Shown here piece by piece: positions 11,118 through 25,297 of a DNA stretch of 64,000 nt. Position numbers and translations under genes: made by a program. The first letter of the stretch is position 1. Every line of letters starts with the position of its first letter. The notes below the pieces were generated by a model. It ran no database searches. It worked only from the letters and a program-made list of their open reading frames with translations, and was not told where the DNA came from. The DNA is taken from positions 72,846,824 to 72,910,823 of the forward strand of contig OZ038485.1 of assembly GCA_964036315.1 (NCBI GenBank). Reading direction: 5' to 3'. Origin of the DNA: Acanthosepion esculentum. Its lineage: Eukaryota; Mollusca; Cephalopoda; Sepiida; Sepiidae.

Positions 11118-14100
11118 TTTTCAAAACTTTGTAAAACTTAAAATTTGCAATATAACTTTGTGAAAACTGTTGAAACTTGTTGAAATGAATACTTTTCGAT
11201 CGGTAACATATCGATTTTCAATAATTTTATTGGTTTTCTAAAGATTTCAATAAGTAAATCAATTTTACAAACAACCGTGCTAAAGGTTGAAAAACAAGCC
11301 AAAACTGCTTGCTTTTACACCTAAAATTCAATATTTTTCAAAACTTTGTAAAACTTAAAATTTGCAATACAACTTTGTGAAAACTGTTGAAACTTGTTGA
11401 AATCAATACTTTTCGATCGATAACATATCGATTTTCAATAATTTTATTGGTTTTCTAAAGATTTCAATAAGTAAATCAATTTTACAAACAACAGTGTTTA
11501 ACGTTGAAAAACAAGCCAAAACAGCTTGCTTTTACACCTAAAATTCAATATTTTTCAAAACTTTGTAAAACTTAAAATTTGCAATATAACTTTGTGAAAA
11601 CTGTTGAAACTTGTTGAAATCAATAGTTTTCGATCGATAACATATCGATTTTCAATAATTTTATTGGTTTTCTAAAGATTTCAATAAGTAAATCAATTTT
11701 ACACGCAACCGTGTTTAACGTTGAAAAACAAGCCAAAACAGCTTGCTTTTGCACCTAAAATTCAATATTTTTCAAAACTTTGTAAAACTTAAAATTTGCA
11801 ATATAACTTTGTGAAAACTGTTGAACCTTGTTGAAATGAATACTTTTCGATCGGTAACATATCGATTTTCAATAATTTTATTGGTTTTCTAAAGATTTCA
11901 ATAAGTAAATCAATTTTACAAACAACCGTGTTTAAGGGTGAAAAACAAGCCAAAACAGCTTGCTTTTACACATAAAATTCAATATTTTTCAAAACTTTGT
12001 AAAACTTAAAATTTGCAATATAACTTTGTGAAAACTGTTGAAAATTGTTGAAATCAATTCTTTTCGATCGATAACATATCGATTTTCACTAATTTTATTG
12101 ATTTTCTAAAGATTTCAATAAGTAAATCAATTTTACACGCAACCGTGTTTAACGTTGAAAAACAAGCCAAAACAGCTTGCTTTTGCACCTAAAATTCAAT
12201 ATTTTTCAAAACTTTGTAAAACTTAAAATTTGCAATATAACTTTGTGAAAACTGTTGAAACTTGTTGAAATGAATACTTTTCGATCGGTAACATATCGAT
12301 TTTCAATAATTTTATTGGTTTTCTAAAGATTTCAATAAGTAAATCAATTTTACAAACAACCGTGCTAAAGGTTGAAAAACAAGCCAAAACTGCTTGCTTT
12401 TACACCTAAAATTCAATATTTTTCAAAATTTTGTAAAACTTAAAATTTGCAATATAACTTTGTGAAAACTGTTGAAACTTGTTGAAATCAATACTTTTCG
12501 ATCGATAACATATCTATTTTCAATAATTTTATTGGTTTTCTAAAGATTTCAATAAGTAAATCAATTTTACAAACAACAGTGTTTAACGTTGAAAAACAAG
12601 CCAAAACAGCTTGCTTTTACACCTAAAATTCAATATTTTTCAAAACTTTGTAAAACTTAAAATTTGCAATATAACTTTGTGAAAACTGTTGAAACTTGTT
12701 GAAATCAATAGTTTTCGATCGATAACATATAGATTTTCAATAATTTTATTGGTTTTCTAAAGATTTCAATAAGTAAATCAATTTTACAAACAACAGTGTT
12801 TAACGTTGAAAAACAAGCCAAAAAAGCTTGCTTTTACACCTAAAATTCAATATTTTTCAAAACTTTGTAAAACTTAAAATTTGCAATATAACTTTGTGAA
12901 AACTGTTGAAACTTGTTGAAATCAATACTTTTCGATCGATAACATATCGATTTTCAATAATTTTATTGGTTTTCTAAAGATTTCAATAAGTAAATCAATT
13001 TTACACGCAACCGTGTTTAACGTTGAAAAACAAGCCAAAATAGCTTGCTTTTACACCTAAAATTCAATATTTTTCAAAACTTTGTAAAACTTAAAATTTG
13101 CAATATAACTTTGTGAAAACTGTTGAAACTTGTTGAAATCAATTCTTTTCGATCGATAACATATCGATTTTCACTAATTTTATTGGTTTTCTAAAGATTT
13201 CAATAAGTAAATCAATTTTACACGCAACCGTGTTTAACGTTGAAAAACAAGCCAAAACAGCTTGCTTTTGCACCTAAAATTCAATATTTTTCAAAACTTT
13301 GTAAAACTTAAAATTTGCAATATAACTTTGTGAAAACTGTTGAAACTTGTTGAAATGAATACTTTTCGATCGGTAACATATCGATTTTCAATAATTTTAT
13401 TGGTTTTCTAAAGATTTCAATAAGTAAATCAATTTTACAAACAACCGTGCTAAAGGTTGAAAAACAAGCCAAAACTGTTTGCTTTTACACCTAAAATTCA
13501 ATATTTTTCAAAATTTTGTAAAACTTAAAATTTGCAATATAACTTTGTGAAAACTGTTGAAACTTGTTGAAATCAATACTTTTCGATCGATAACATATCT
13601 ATTTTCAATAATTTTATTGGTTTTCTAAAGATTTCAATAAGTAAATCAATTTTACAAACAACAGTGTTTAACGTTGAAAAACAAGCCAAAACAGCTTGCT
13701 TTTACACCTAAAATTCAATATTTTTCAAAACTTTGTAAAACTTAAAATTTGCAATATAACTTTGTGAAAACTGTTGAAACTTGTTGAAATCAATAGTTTT
13801 CGATCGATAACATATCGATTTTCAATAATTTTATTGGTTTTCTAAAGATTTCAATAAGTAAATCAATTTTACACGCAACCGTGTTTAACGTTGAAAAACA
13901 AGCCAAAACAGCTTGCTTTTACACCTAAAATTCAATATTTTTCAAAACTTTGTAAAACTTAAAATTTGCAATATAACTTTGTGAAAACTGTTGAAACTTG
14001 TTGAAATCAATTCTTTTCGATCGATAACATATCGATTTTCACTAATTTTATTGGTTTTCTAAAGATTTCAATAAGTAAATCAATTTTACACGCAACCGTG

Positions 14101-14444
14101 TTTAACGTTGAAAAACAAGCCAAAACAGCTTGCTTTTGCACCTAAAATTACATATTTTTCAAAACTTTGTAAAACTTAAAATTTGCAATATAACTTTGTG
14201 AAAACTGTTGAAACTTGTTGAAATGAATACTTTTCGATCGGTAACATATCGATTTTCAATAATTTTATTGGTTTTCTAAAGATTTCAATAAGTAAATCAA
14301 TTTTACACGCAACCGTGTTTAACGTTGAAAAACAAGCCAAAACAGCTTGCTTTTACACCTAAAATTCAATATTTTTCAAAACTTTGTAAAACTTAAAATT
14401 TGCAATATAATTTTGTGAAAACTGTTGAAACTTGTTGAAATGAA

Positions 14445-14454
14445 TCCTTTCCAA
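14445..14454 (+). repeat. Divergent diagnostic site TCCTTTCCAA
   Basis: Where other monomers read TACTTTTCGA or TAGTTTTCGA, this one reads TCCTTTCCAA, which removes the first CGATCG palindrome. It is linked to ATAATTTTGTG upstream and GGTTTTTTAAAG downstream. Four copies exist: 14445, 23557, 50031 and 52201. All are explained by block copying (9112, 26474 and 2170 bp steps, the last two being whole multiples of 217). It is one of the clearest tracers in the window. Confidence 0.88.
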
Positions 14455-16091
14455 TCGGTAACATATCGATTTTCAATAATTTTATTGGTTTTTTAAAGAT
14501 TTCAATAAGTAAATCAATTTTACAAACAACAGTGTTTAACGTTGAAAAACAAGCCAAAACAGCTTGCTTTTACACCTAAAATTCAATATTTTTCAAAACT
14601 TTGTAAAACTTAAAATTTGCAATATAACTTTGTGAAAACTGTTGAAACTTGTTGAAATCAATAGTTTTCGATCGATAACATATCGATTTTCAATAATTTT
14701 ATTGGTTTTCTAAAGATTTCAATAAGTAAATCAATTTTACACGCAACCGTGTTTAACGTTGAAAAACAAGCCAAAACAGCTTGCTTTTACACCTAAAATT
14801 CAATATTTTTCAAAACTTTGTAAAACTTAAAATTTGCAATATAACTTTGTGAAAACAGTTGAAACTTGTTGAAATGAATACTTTTCGATCGGTAACATAT
14901 CGATTTTCAATAATTTTATTGGTTTTCTAAAGATTTCAATAAGTAAATCAATTTTACAAACAACCGTGTTTAAGGTTGAAAAACAAGCCAAAACAGCTTG
15001 CTTTTACACATAAAATTCAATATTTTTCAAAACTTTGTAAAACTTAAAATTTGCAATATAACTTTGTGAAAACTGTTGAAACTTGTTGAAATCAATAGTT
15101 TTCGATCGATAACATATCGATTTTCAATAATTTTATTGGTTTTCTAAAGATTTCAATAAGTAAATCAATTTTACACGCAACCGTGTTTAACGTTGAAAAA
15201 CAAGCCAAAACAGCTTGCTTTTACACCTAAAATTCAATATTTTTCAAAACTTTGTAAAACTTAAAATTTGCAATATAACTTTGTGAAAACTGTTGAAACT
15301 TGTTGAAATCAATAGTTTTCGATCGATAACATATCGATTTTCAATAATTTTATTGGTTTTCTAAAGATTTCAATAAGTAAATCAATTTTACACGCAACCG
15401 TGTTTAACGTTGAAAAACAAGCCAAAACAGCTTGCTTTTGCACCTAAAATTCAATATTTTTCAAAACTTTGTAAAACTTAAAATTTGCAATATAACTTTG
15501 TGAAAACTGTTGAAACTTGTTGAAATGAATACTTTTCGATCGGTAACATATCGATTTTCAATAATTTTATTGGTTTTCTAAAGATTTCAATAAGTAAATC
15601 AATTTTACACGCAACCGTGTTTAAAGTTGAAAAACAAGCCAAAACAGCTTGCTTTTACACCTAAAATTCAATATTTTTCAAAACTTTGTAAAACTTAAAA
15701 TTTGCAATATAACTTTGTGAAAACTGTTGAAACTTGTTGAAATGAATACTTTTCGATCGGTAACATATCGATTTTCAATAATTTTATTGGTTTTCTAAAG
15801 ATTTCAATAAGTAAATCAATTTTACAAACAACAGTGTTTAACGTTGAAAAACAAGCCAAAACAGCTTGCTTTTACACCTAAAATTCAATATTTTTCAAAA
15901 CTTTGTAAAACTTAAAATTTGCAATATAACTTTGTGAAAACTGTTGAAACTTGTTGAAATCAATACTTTTCGATCGATAACATATCGATTTTCAATAATT
16001 TTATTGGTTTTCTAAAGATTTCAATAAGTAAATCAATTTTACACGCAACCGTGTTTAACGTTGAAAAACAAGCCAAAACAGCTTGCTTTTA

Positions 16092-19000
16092 CACCTAAAA
16101 TTCAATATTTTTCAAAACTTTGTAAAACTTAAAATTTGCAATATAACTTTGTGAAAACTGTTGAAACTTGTTGAAATCAATAGTTTTCGATCGATAACAT
16201 ATCGATTTTCAATAATTTTATTGGTTTTCTAAAGATTTCAATAAGTAAATCAATTTTACACGCAACCGTGTTTAACGTTGAAAAACAAGCCAAAACAGCT
16301 TGCTTTTGCACCTAAAATTCAATATTTTTCAAAACTTTGTAAAACTTAAAATTTGCAATATAACTTTGTGAAAACTGTTGAAACTTGTTGAAATGAATAC
16401 TTTTCGATCGGTAACATATCGATTTTCAATAATTTTATTGGTTTTCTAAAGATTTCAATAAGTAAATCAATTTTACACGCAACCGTGTTTAAAGTTGAAA
16501 AACAAGCCAAAACAGCTTGCTTTTACACCTAAAATTCAATATTTTTCAAAACTTTGTAAAACTTAAAATTTGCAATATAACTTTGTGAAAACTGTTGAAA
16601 CTTGTTGAAATCAATAGTTTTCGATCGATAACATATCGATTTTCAATAATTTTATTGGTTTTCTAAAGATTTCAATAAGTAAATCAATTTTACACGCAAC
16701 CGTGTTTAACGTTGAAAAACAAGCCAAAACAGCTTGCTTTTGCACCTAAAATTCAATATTTTTCAAAACTTTGTAAAACTTAAAATTTGCAATATAACTT
16801 TGTGAAAACTGTTGAAACTTGTTGAAATGAATACTTTTCGATCGGTAACATATCGATTTTCAATAATTTTATTGGTTTTCTAAAGATTTCAATAAGTAAA
16901 TCAATTTTACACGCAACCGTGTTTAACGTTGAAAAACAAGCCAAAACAGCTTGCTTTTACACCTAAAATTCAATATTTTTTAAAACTTTGTAAAACTTAA
17001 AATTTGCAATATAACTTTGTGAAAACTGTTGAAACTTGTTGAAATCAATAGTTTTCGATCGATAACATATCGATTTTCAATAATTTTATTGGTTTTCTAA
17101 AGATTTCAATAAGTAAATCAATTTTACACGCAACCGTGTTTAACGTTGAAAAACAAGCCAAAACAGCTTGCTTTTACACCTAAAATTCAATATTTTTCAA
17201 AACTTTGTAAAACTTAAAATTTGCAATATAACTTTGTGAAAACTGTTGAAACTTGTTGAAATCAATAGTTTTCGATCGATAACATATCGATTTTCAATAA
17301 TTTTATTGGTTTTCTAAAGATTTCAATAAGTAAATCAATTTTACACGCAACCGTGTTTAACGTTGAAAAACAAGCCAAAACAGCTTGCTTTTACACCTAA
17401 AATTCAATATTTTTCAAAACTTTGTAAAACTTAAAATTTGCAATATAACTTTGTGAAAACTGTTGAAACTTGTTGAAATGAATACTTTTCGATCGGTAAC
17501 ATATCGATTTTCAATAATTATATTGGTTTTTTAAAGATTTCAATAAGTAAATCAATTTTACAAACAACAGTGTTAACGTTGAAAAACAAGCCAAAACAGC
17601 TTGCTTTTACACCTAAAATTCAATATTTTTCAAAACTTTGTAAAACTTAAAATTTGCAATATAACTTTGTGAAAACTGTTGAAACTTGTTGAAATCAATA
17701 CTTTTCGATCGATAACATATCGATTTTCAATAATTTTATTGGTTTTCTAAAGATTTCAATAAGTAAATCAATTTTACACGCAACCGTGTTTAACGTTGAA
17801 AAACAAGCCAAAACAGCTTGCTTTTACACCTAAAATTCAATATTTTTCAAAACTTTGTAAAACTTAAAATTTGCAATATAACTTTGTGAAAACTGTTGAA
17901 ACTTGTTGAAATCAATACTTTTCGATCGATAACATATCGATTTTCAATAATTTTATTGGTTTTCTAAAGATTTCAATAAGTAAATCAATTTTACACGCAA
18001 CCGTGTTTAAGGTTGAAAAACAAGCCAAAACAGCTTGCTTTTACACCTAAAATTCAATATTTTTCAAAACTTTGTAAAACTTAAAATTTGCAATATAACT
18101 TTGTGAAAACTGTTGAAACTTGTTGAAATGAATACTTTTCGATCGGTAACATATCGATTTTCAATAATTTTATTGGTTTTCTAAAGATTTCAATAAGTAA
18201 ATCAATTTTACAAACAACCGTGTTTAAGGTTGAAAAACAAGCCAAAACAGCTTGCTTTTACACATAAAATTCAATATTTTTCAAAACTTTGTAAAACTTA
18301 AAATTTGCAATATAACTTTGTGAAAACTGTTGAAAATTGTTGAAATCAATAGTTTTCGATCGATAACATATCGATTTTCAATAATTTTATTGGTTTTCTA
18401 AAGATTTCAATAAGTAAATCAATTTTACACGCAACCGTGTTTAACGTTGAAAAACAAGCCAAAACAGCTTGCTTTTACACCTAAAATTCAATATTTTTCA
18501 AAACTTTGTAAAACTTAAAATTTGCAATATAACTTTGTGAAAACTGTTGAAACTTGTTGAAATGAATACTTTTCGATCGGTTACATATCGATTTTCAATA
18601 ATTTTATTGGTTTTCTAAAGATTTCAATAAGTAAATCAATTTTACAAACAACCGTGTTTAAGGTTGAAAAACAAGCCAAAACAGCTTGCTTTTACACATA
18701 AATTCAATATTTTTCAAAACTTTGTAAAACTTAAAATTTGCAATATAACTTTGTGAAAACTGTTGAAACTTGTTGAAATCAATAGTTTTCGATCGATAAC
18801 ATATCGATTTTCAATAATTTTATTGGTTTTCTAAAGATTTCAATAAGTAAATCAATTTTACAAACAACCGTGTTTAAGGTTGAAAAACAAGCCAAAACAG
18901 CTTGCTTTTACACCTAAAATTCAATATTTTTCAAAACTTTGTAAAACTTAAAATTTGCAATATAACTTTGTGAAAACTGTTGAAACTTGTTGAAATCAAT

Positions 19001-22000
19001 AGTTTTCGATCGATAACATATCGATTTTCAATAATTTTATTGGTTTTCTAAAGATTTCAATAAGTAAATCAATTTTACACGCAACCGTGTTTAACGTTGA
19101 AAAACAAGCCAAAACAGCTTGCTTTTGCACCTAAAATTCAATATTTTTCAAAACTTTGTAAAACTTAAAATTTGCAATATAACTTTGTGAAAACTGTTGA
19201 AACTTGTTGAAATGAATACTTTTCGATCGGTAACATATCGATTTTCACTAATTTTATTGGTTTTCTAAAGATTTCAATAAGTAAATCAATTTTACACGCA
19301 ACCGTGTTTAACGTTGAAAAACAAGCCAAAACAGCTTGCTTTTGCACCTAAAATTCAATATTTTTCAAAATTTTGTAAAACTTAAAATTTGCAATATAAC
19401 TTTGTGAAAACTGTTGAAACTTGTTGAAATCAATACTTTTCGATCGATAACATATCTATTTTCAATAATTTTATTGGTTTTCTAAAGATTTCAATAAGTA
19501 AATCAATTTTACAAACAACAGTGTTTAACGTTGAAAAACAAGCCAAAACAGCTTGCTTTTACACCTAAAATTCAATATTTTTCAAAACTTTGTAAAACTT
19601 AAAATATGCAATATAACTTTGTGAAAACTGTTGAAACTTGTTGAAATCAATAGTTTTCGATCGATAACATATCGATTTTCAATAATTTTATTGGTTTTCT
19701 AAAGATTTCAATAAGTAAATCAATTTTACACGCAACCGTGTTTAACGTTGAAAAACAAGCCAAAACAGCTTGCTTTTGCACCTAAAATTCAATATTTTTC
19801 AAAACTTTGTAAAACTTAAAATTTGCAATATAACTTTGTGAAAACTGTTGAAACTTGTTGAAATCAATACTTTTCGATCGATAACATATCGATTTTCAAT
19901 AATTTTATTGGTTTTCTAAAGATTTCAATAAGTAAATCAATTTTACACGCAACCGTGTTTAACGTTGAAAAACAAGCCAAAATAGCTTGCTTTTACACCT
20001 AAAATTCAATATTTTTCAAAACTTTGTAAAACTTAAAATTTGCAATATAACTTTGTGAAAACTGTTGAGACTTGTTGAAATCAATTCTTTTCGATCGATA
20101 ACATATCGATTTTCACTAATTTTATTGGTTTTCTAAAGATTTCAATAAGTAAATCAATTTTACACGCAACCGTGTTTAACGTTGAAAAACAAGCCAAAAC
20201 AGCTTGCTTTTGCACCTAAAATTACATATTTTTCAAAACTTTGTAAAACTTAAAATTTGCAATATAACTTTGTGAAAACTGTTGAAACTTGTTGAAATGA
20301 ATACTTTTCGATCGGTAACATATCGATTTTCAATAATTTTATTGGTTTTCTAAAGATTTCAATAAGTAAATCAATTTTACAAACAACCGTGCTAAAGGTT
20401 GAAAAACAAGCCAAAACTGCTTGCTTTTACACCTAAAATTCAATATTTTTCAAAACTTTGTAAAACTTAAAATTTGCAATACAACTTTGTGAAAACTGTT
20501 GAAACTTGTTGAAATCAATACTTTTCGATCGATAACATATCGATTTTCAATAATTTTATTGGTTTTCTAAAGATTTCAATAAGTAAATCAATTTTACAAA
20601 CAACAGTGTTTAACGTTGAAAAACAAGCCAAAACAGCTTGCTTTTACACCTAAAATTCAATATTTTTCAAAACTTTGTAAAACTTAAAATTTGCAATATA
20701 ACTTTGTGAAAACTGTTGAAACTTGTTGAAATCAATAGTTTTCGATCGATAACATATCGATTTTCAATAATTTTATTGGTTTTCTAAAGATTTCAATAAG
20801 TAAATCAATTTTACACGCAACCGTGTTTAACGTTGAAAAACAAGCCAAAACAGCTTGCTTTTGCACCTAAAATTCAATATTTTTCAAAACTTTGTAAAAC
20901 TTAAAATTTGCAATATAACTTTGTGAAAACTGTTGAACCTTGTTGAAATGAATACTTTTCGATCGGTAACATATCGATTTTCAATAATTTTATTGGTTTT
21001 CTAAAGATTTCAATAAGTAAATCAATTTTACAAACAACCGTGTTTAAGGGTGAAAAACAAGCCAAAACAGCTTGCTTTTACACATAAAATTCAATATTTT
21101 TCAAAACTTTGTAAAACTTAAAATTTGCAATATAACTTTGTGAAAACTGTTGAAAATTGTTGAAATCAATTCTTTTCGATCGATAACATATCGATTTTCA
21201 CTAATTTTATTGATTTTCTAAAGATTTCAATAAGTAAATCAATTTTACACGCAACCGTGTTTAACGTTGAAAAACAAGCCAAAACAGCTTGCTTTTGCAC
21301 CTAAAATTCAATATTTTTCAAAACTTTGTAAAACTTAAAATTTGCAATATAACTTTGTGAAAACTGTTGAAACTTGTTGAAATGAATACTTTTCGATCGG
21401 TAACATATCGATTTTCAATAATTTTATTGGTTTTCTAAAGATTTCAATAAGTAAATCAATTTTACAAACAACCGTGCTAAAGGTTGAAAAACAAGCCAAA
21501 ACTGCTTGCTTTTACACCTAAAATTCAATATTTTTCAAAATTTTGTAAAACTTAAAATTTGCAATATAACTTTGTGAAAACTGTTGAAACTTGTTGAAAT
21601 CAATACTTTTCGATCGATAACATATCTATTTTCAATAATTTTATTGGTTTTCTAAAGATTTCAATAAGTAAATCAATTTTACAAACAACAGTGTTTAACG
21701 TTGAAAAACAAGCCAAAACAGCTTGCTTTTACACCTAAAATTCAATATTTTTCAAAACTTTGTAAAACTTAAAATTTGCAATATAACTTTGTGAAAACTG
21801 TTGAAACTTGTTGAAATCAATAGTTTTCGATCGATAACATATAGATTTTCAATAATTTTATTGGTTTTCTAAAGATTTCAATAAGTAAATCAATTTTACA
21901 AACAACAGTGTTTAACGTTGAAAAACAAGCCAAAAAAGCTTGCTTTTACACCTAAAATTCAATATTTTTCAAAACTTTGTAAAACTTAAAATTTGCAATA

Positions 22001-25000
22001 TAACTTTGTGAAAACTGTTGAAACTTGTTGAAATCAATACTTTTCGATCGATAACATATCGATTTTCAATAATTTTATTGGTTTTCTAAAGATTTCAATA
22101 AGTAAATCAATTTTACACGCAACCGTGTTTAACGTTGAAAAACAAGCCAAAATAGCTTGCTTTTACACCTAAAATTCAATATTTTTCAAAACTTTGTAAA
22201 ACTTAAAATTTGCAATATAACTTTGTGAAAACTGTTGAAACTTGTTGAAATCAATTCTTTTCGATCGATAACATATCGATTTTCACTAATTTTATTGGTT
22301 TTCTAAAGATTTCAATAAGTAAATCAATTTTACACGCAACCGTGTTTAACGTTGAAAAACAAGCCAAAACAGCTTGCTTTTGCACCTAAAATTCAATATT
22401 TTTCAAAACTTTGTAAAACTTAAAATTTGCAATATAACTTTGTGAAAACTGTTGAAACTTGTTGAAATGAATACTTTTCGATCGGTAACATATCGATTTT
22501 CAATAATTTTATTGGTTTTCTAAAGATTTCAATAAGTAAATCAATTTTACAAACAACCGTGCTAAAGGTTGAAAAACAAGCCAAAACTGTTTGCTTTTAC
22601 ACCTAAAATTCAATATTTTTCAAAATTTTGTAAAACTTAAAATTTGCAATATAACTTTGTGAAAACTGTTGAAACTTGTTGAAATCAATACTTTTCGATC
22701 GATAACATATCTATTTTCAATAATTTTATTGGTTTTCTAAAGATTTCAATAAGTAAATCAATTTTACAAACAACAGTGTTTAACGTTGAAAAACAAGCCA
22801 AAACAGCTTGCTTTTACACCTAAAATTCAATATTTTTCAAAACTTTGTAAAACTTAAAATTTGCAATATAACTTTGTGAAAACTGTTGAAACTTGTTGAA
22901 ATCAATAGTTTTCGATCGATAACATATCGATTTTCAATAATTTTATTGGTTTTCTAAAGATTTCAATAAGTAAATCAATTTTACACGCAACCGTGTTTAA
23001 CGTTGAAAAACAAGCCAAAACAGCTTGCTTTTACACCTAAAATTCAATATTTTTCAAAACTTTGTAAAACTTAAAATTTGCAATATAACTTTGTGAAAAC
23101 TGTTGAAACTTGTTGAAATCAATTCTTTTCGATCGATAACATATCGATTTTCACTAATTTTATTGGTTTTCTAAAGATTTCAATAAGTAAATCAATTTTA
23201 CACGCAACCGTGTTTAACGTTGAAAAACAAGCCAAAACAGCTTGCTTTTGCACCTAAAATTACATATTTTTCAAAACTTTGTAAAACTTAAAATTTGCAA
23301 TATAACTTTGTGAAAACTGTTGAAACTTGTTGAAATGAATACTTTTCGATCGGTAACATATCGATTTTCAATAATTTTATTGGTTTTCTAAAGATTTCAA
23401 TAAGTAAATCAATTTTACACGCAACCGTGTTTAACGTTGAAAAACAAGCCAAAACAGCTTGCTTTTACACCTAAAATTCAATATTTTTCAAAACTTTGTA
23501 AAACTTAAAATTTGCAATATAATTTTGTGAAAACTGTTGAAACTTGTTGAAATGAATCCTTTCCAATCGGTAACATATCGATTTTCAATAATTTTATTGG
23601 TTTTTTAAAGATTTCAATAAGTAAATCAATTTTACAAACAACAGTGTTTAACGTTGAAAAACAAGCCAAAACAGCTTGCTTTTACACCTAAAATTCAATA
23701 TTTTTCAAAACTTTGTAAAACTTAAAATTTGCAATATAACTTTGTGAAAACTGTTGAAACTTGTTGAAATCAATAGTTTTCGATCGATAACATATCGATT
23801 TTCAATAATTTTATTGGTTTTCTAAAGATTTCAATAAGTAAATCAATTTTACACGCAACCGTGTTTAACGTTGAAAAACAAGCCAAAACAGCTTGCTTTT
23901 ACACCTAAAATTCAATATTTTTCAAAACTTTGTAAAACTTAAAATTTGCAATATAACTTTGTGAAAACAGTTGAAACTTGTTGAAATGAATACTTTTCGA
24001 TCGGTAACATATCGATTTTCAATAATTTTATTGGTTTTCTAAAGATTTCAATAAGTAAATCAATTTTACAAACAACCGTGTTTAAGGTTGAAAAACAAGC
24101 CAAAACAGCTTGCTTTTACACATAAAATTCAATATTTTTCAAAACTTTGTAAAACTTAAAATTTGCAATATAACTTTGTGAAAACTGTTGAAACTTGTTG
24201 AAATCAATAGTTTTCGATCGATAACATATCGATTTTCAATAATTTTATTGGTTTTCTAAAGATTTCAATAAGTAAATCAATTTTACACGCAACCGTGTTT
24301 AACGTTGAAAAACAAGCCAAAACAGCTTGCTTTTACACCTAAAATTCAATATTTTTCAAAACTTTGTAAAACTTAAAATTTGCAATATAACTTTGTGAAA
24401 ACTGTTGAAACTTGTTGAAATCAATAGTTTTCGATCGATAACATATCGATTTTCAATAATTTTATTGGTTTTCTAAAGATTTCAATAAGTAAATCAATTT
24501 TACACGCAACCGTGTTTAACGTTGAAAAACAAGCCAAAACAGCTTGCTTTTGCACCTAAAATTCAATATTTTTCAAAACTTTGTAAAACTTAAAATTTGC
24601 AATATAACTTTGTGAAAACTGTTGAAACTTGTTGAAATGAATACTTTTCGATCGGTAACATATCGATTTTCAATAATTTTATTGGTTTTCTAAAGATTTC
24701 AATAAGTAAATCAATTTTACACGCAACCGTGTTTAAAGTTGAAAAACAAGCCAAAACAGCTTGCTTTTACACCTAAAATTCAATATTTTTCAAAACTTTG
24801 TAAAACTTAAAATTTGCAATATAACTTTGTGAAAACTGTTGAAACTTGTTGAAATGAATACTTTTCGATCGGTAACATATCGATTTTCAATAATTTTATT
24901 GGTTTTCTAAAGATTTCAATAAGTAAATCAATTTTACAAACAACAGTGTTTAACGTTGAAAAACAAGCCAAAACAGCTTGCTTTTACACCTAAAATTCAA

Positions 25001-25297
25001 TATTTTTCAAAACTTTGTAAAACTTAAAATTTGCAATATAACTTTGTGAAAACTGTTGAAACTTGTTGAAATCAATACTTTTCGATCGATAACATATCGA
25101 TTTTCAATAATTTTATTGGTTTTCTAAAGATTTCAATAAGTAAATCAATTTTACACGCAACCGTGTTTAACGTTGAAAAACAAGCCAAAACAGCTTGCTT
25201 TTACACCTAAAATTCAATATTTTTCAAAACTTTGTAAAACTTAAAATTTGCAATATAACTTTGTGAAAACTGTTGAAACTTGTTGAAATCAATACTT
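16092..25297 (+). repeat. Block B of the 42-monomer tandem duplication
   Basis: The tracers of block A recur here at a constant distance of 9112 bp: GTGTTAACG (TTAACG at 17573), the three-A run at 18700-18702, AATATGC near 19603, TTACAT near 20222 and 23260, ATATAGATT at 21839, TCCTTTCCAA at 23557 and GAAAACAG near 23963. The match to A is lost near 25297, where B has CAATAC and the equivalent position in A has CAATAG. The constant spacing with so few differences means the duplication is recent relative to the age of the monomer variants. Confidence 0.93.

Larger units (their letters stand above)
6980..16185 (+). repeat. Block A of the 42-monomer tandem duplication
   Basis: The first copy of a 9112-bp duplication is equivalent to 42 monomers minus two bases. 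The two missing bases are visible: GTGTTAACG at 8458-8466 has lost one T, and ACATAAATTC at 9588-9590 has lost one A. Other tracers inside are GGTTACAT near 9468, AATATGC at 10491, TTACAT at 11110 and 14148, GTGCTAAAGG at 11277 and 12363, ATATAGATT at 12727, TCCTTTCCAA at 14445, and GAAAACAG near 14851. A private change is CAAAACATTG near 7655. Differences from block B are very few. Confidence 0.93.
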
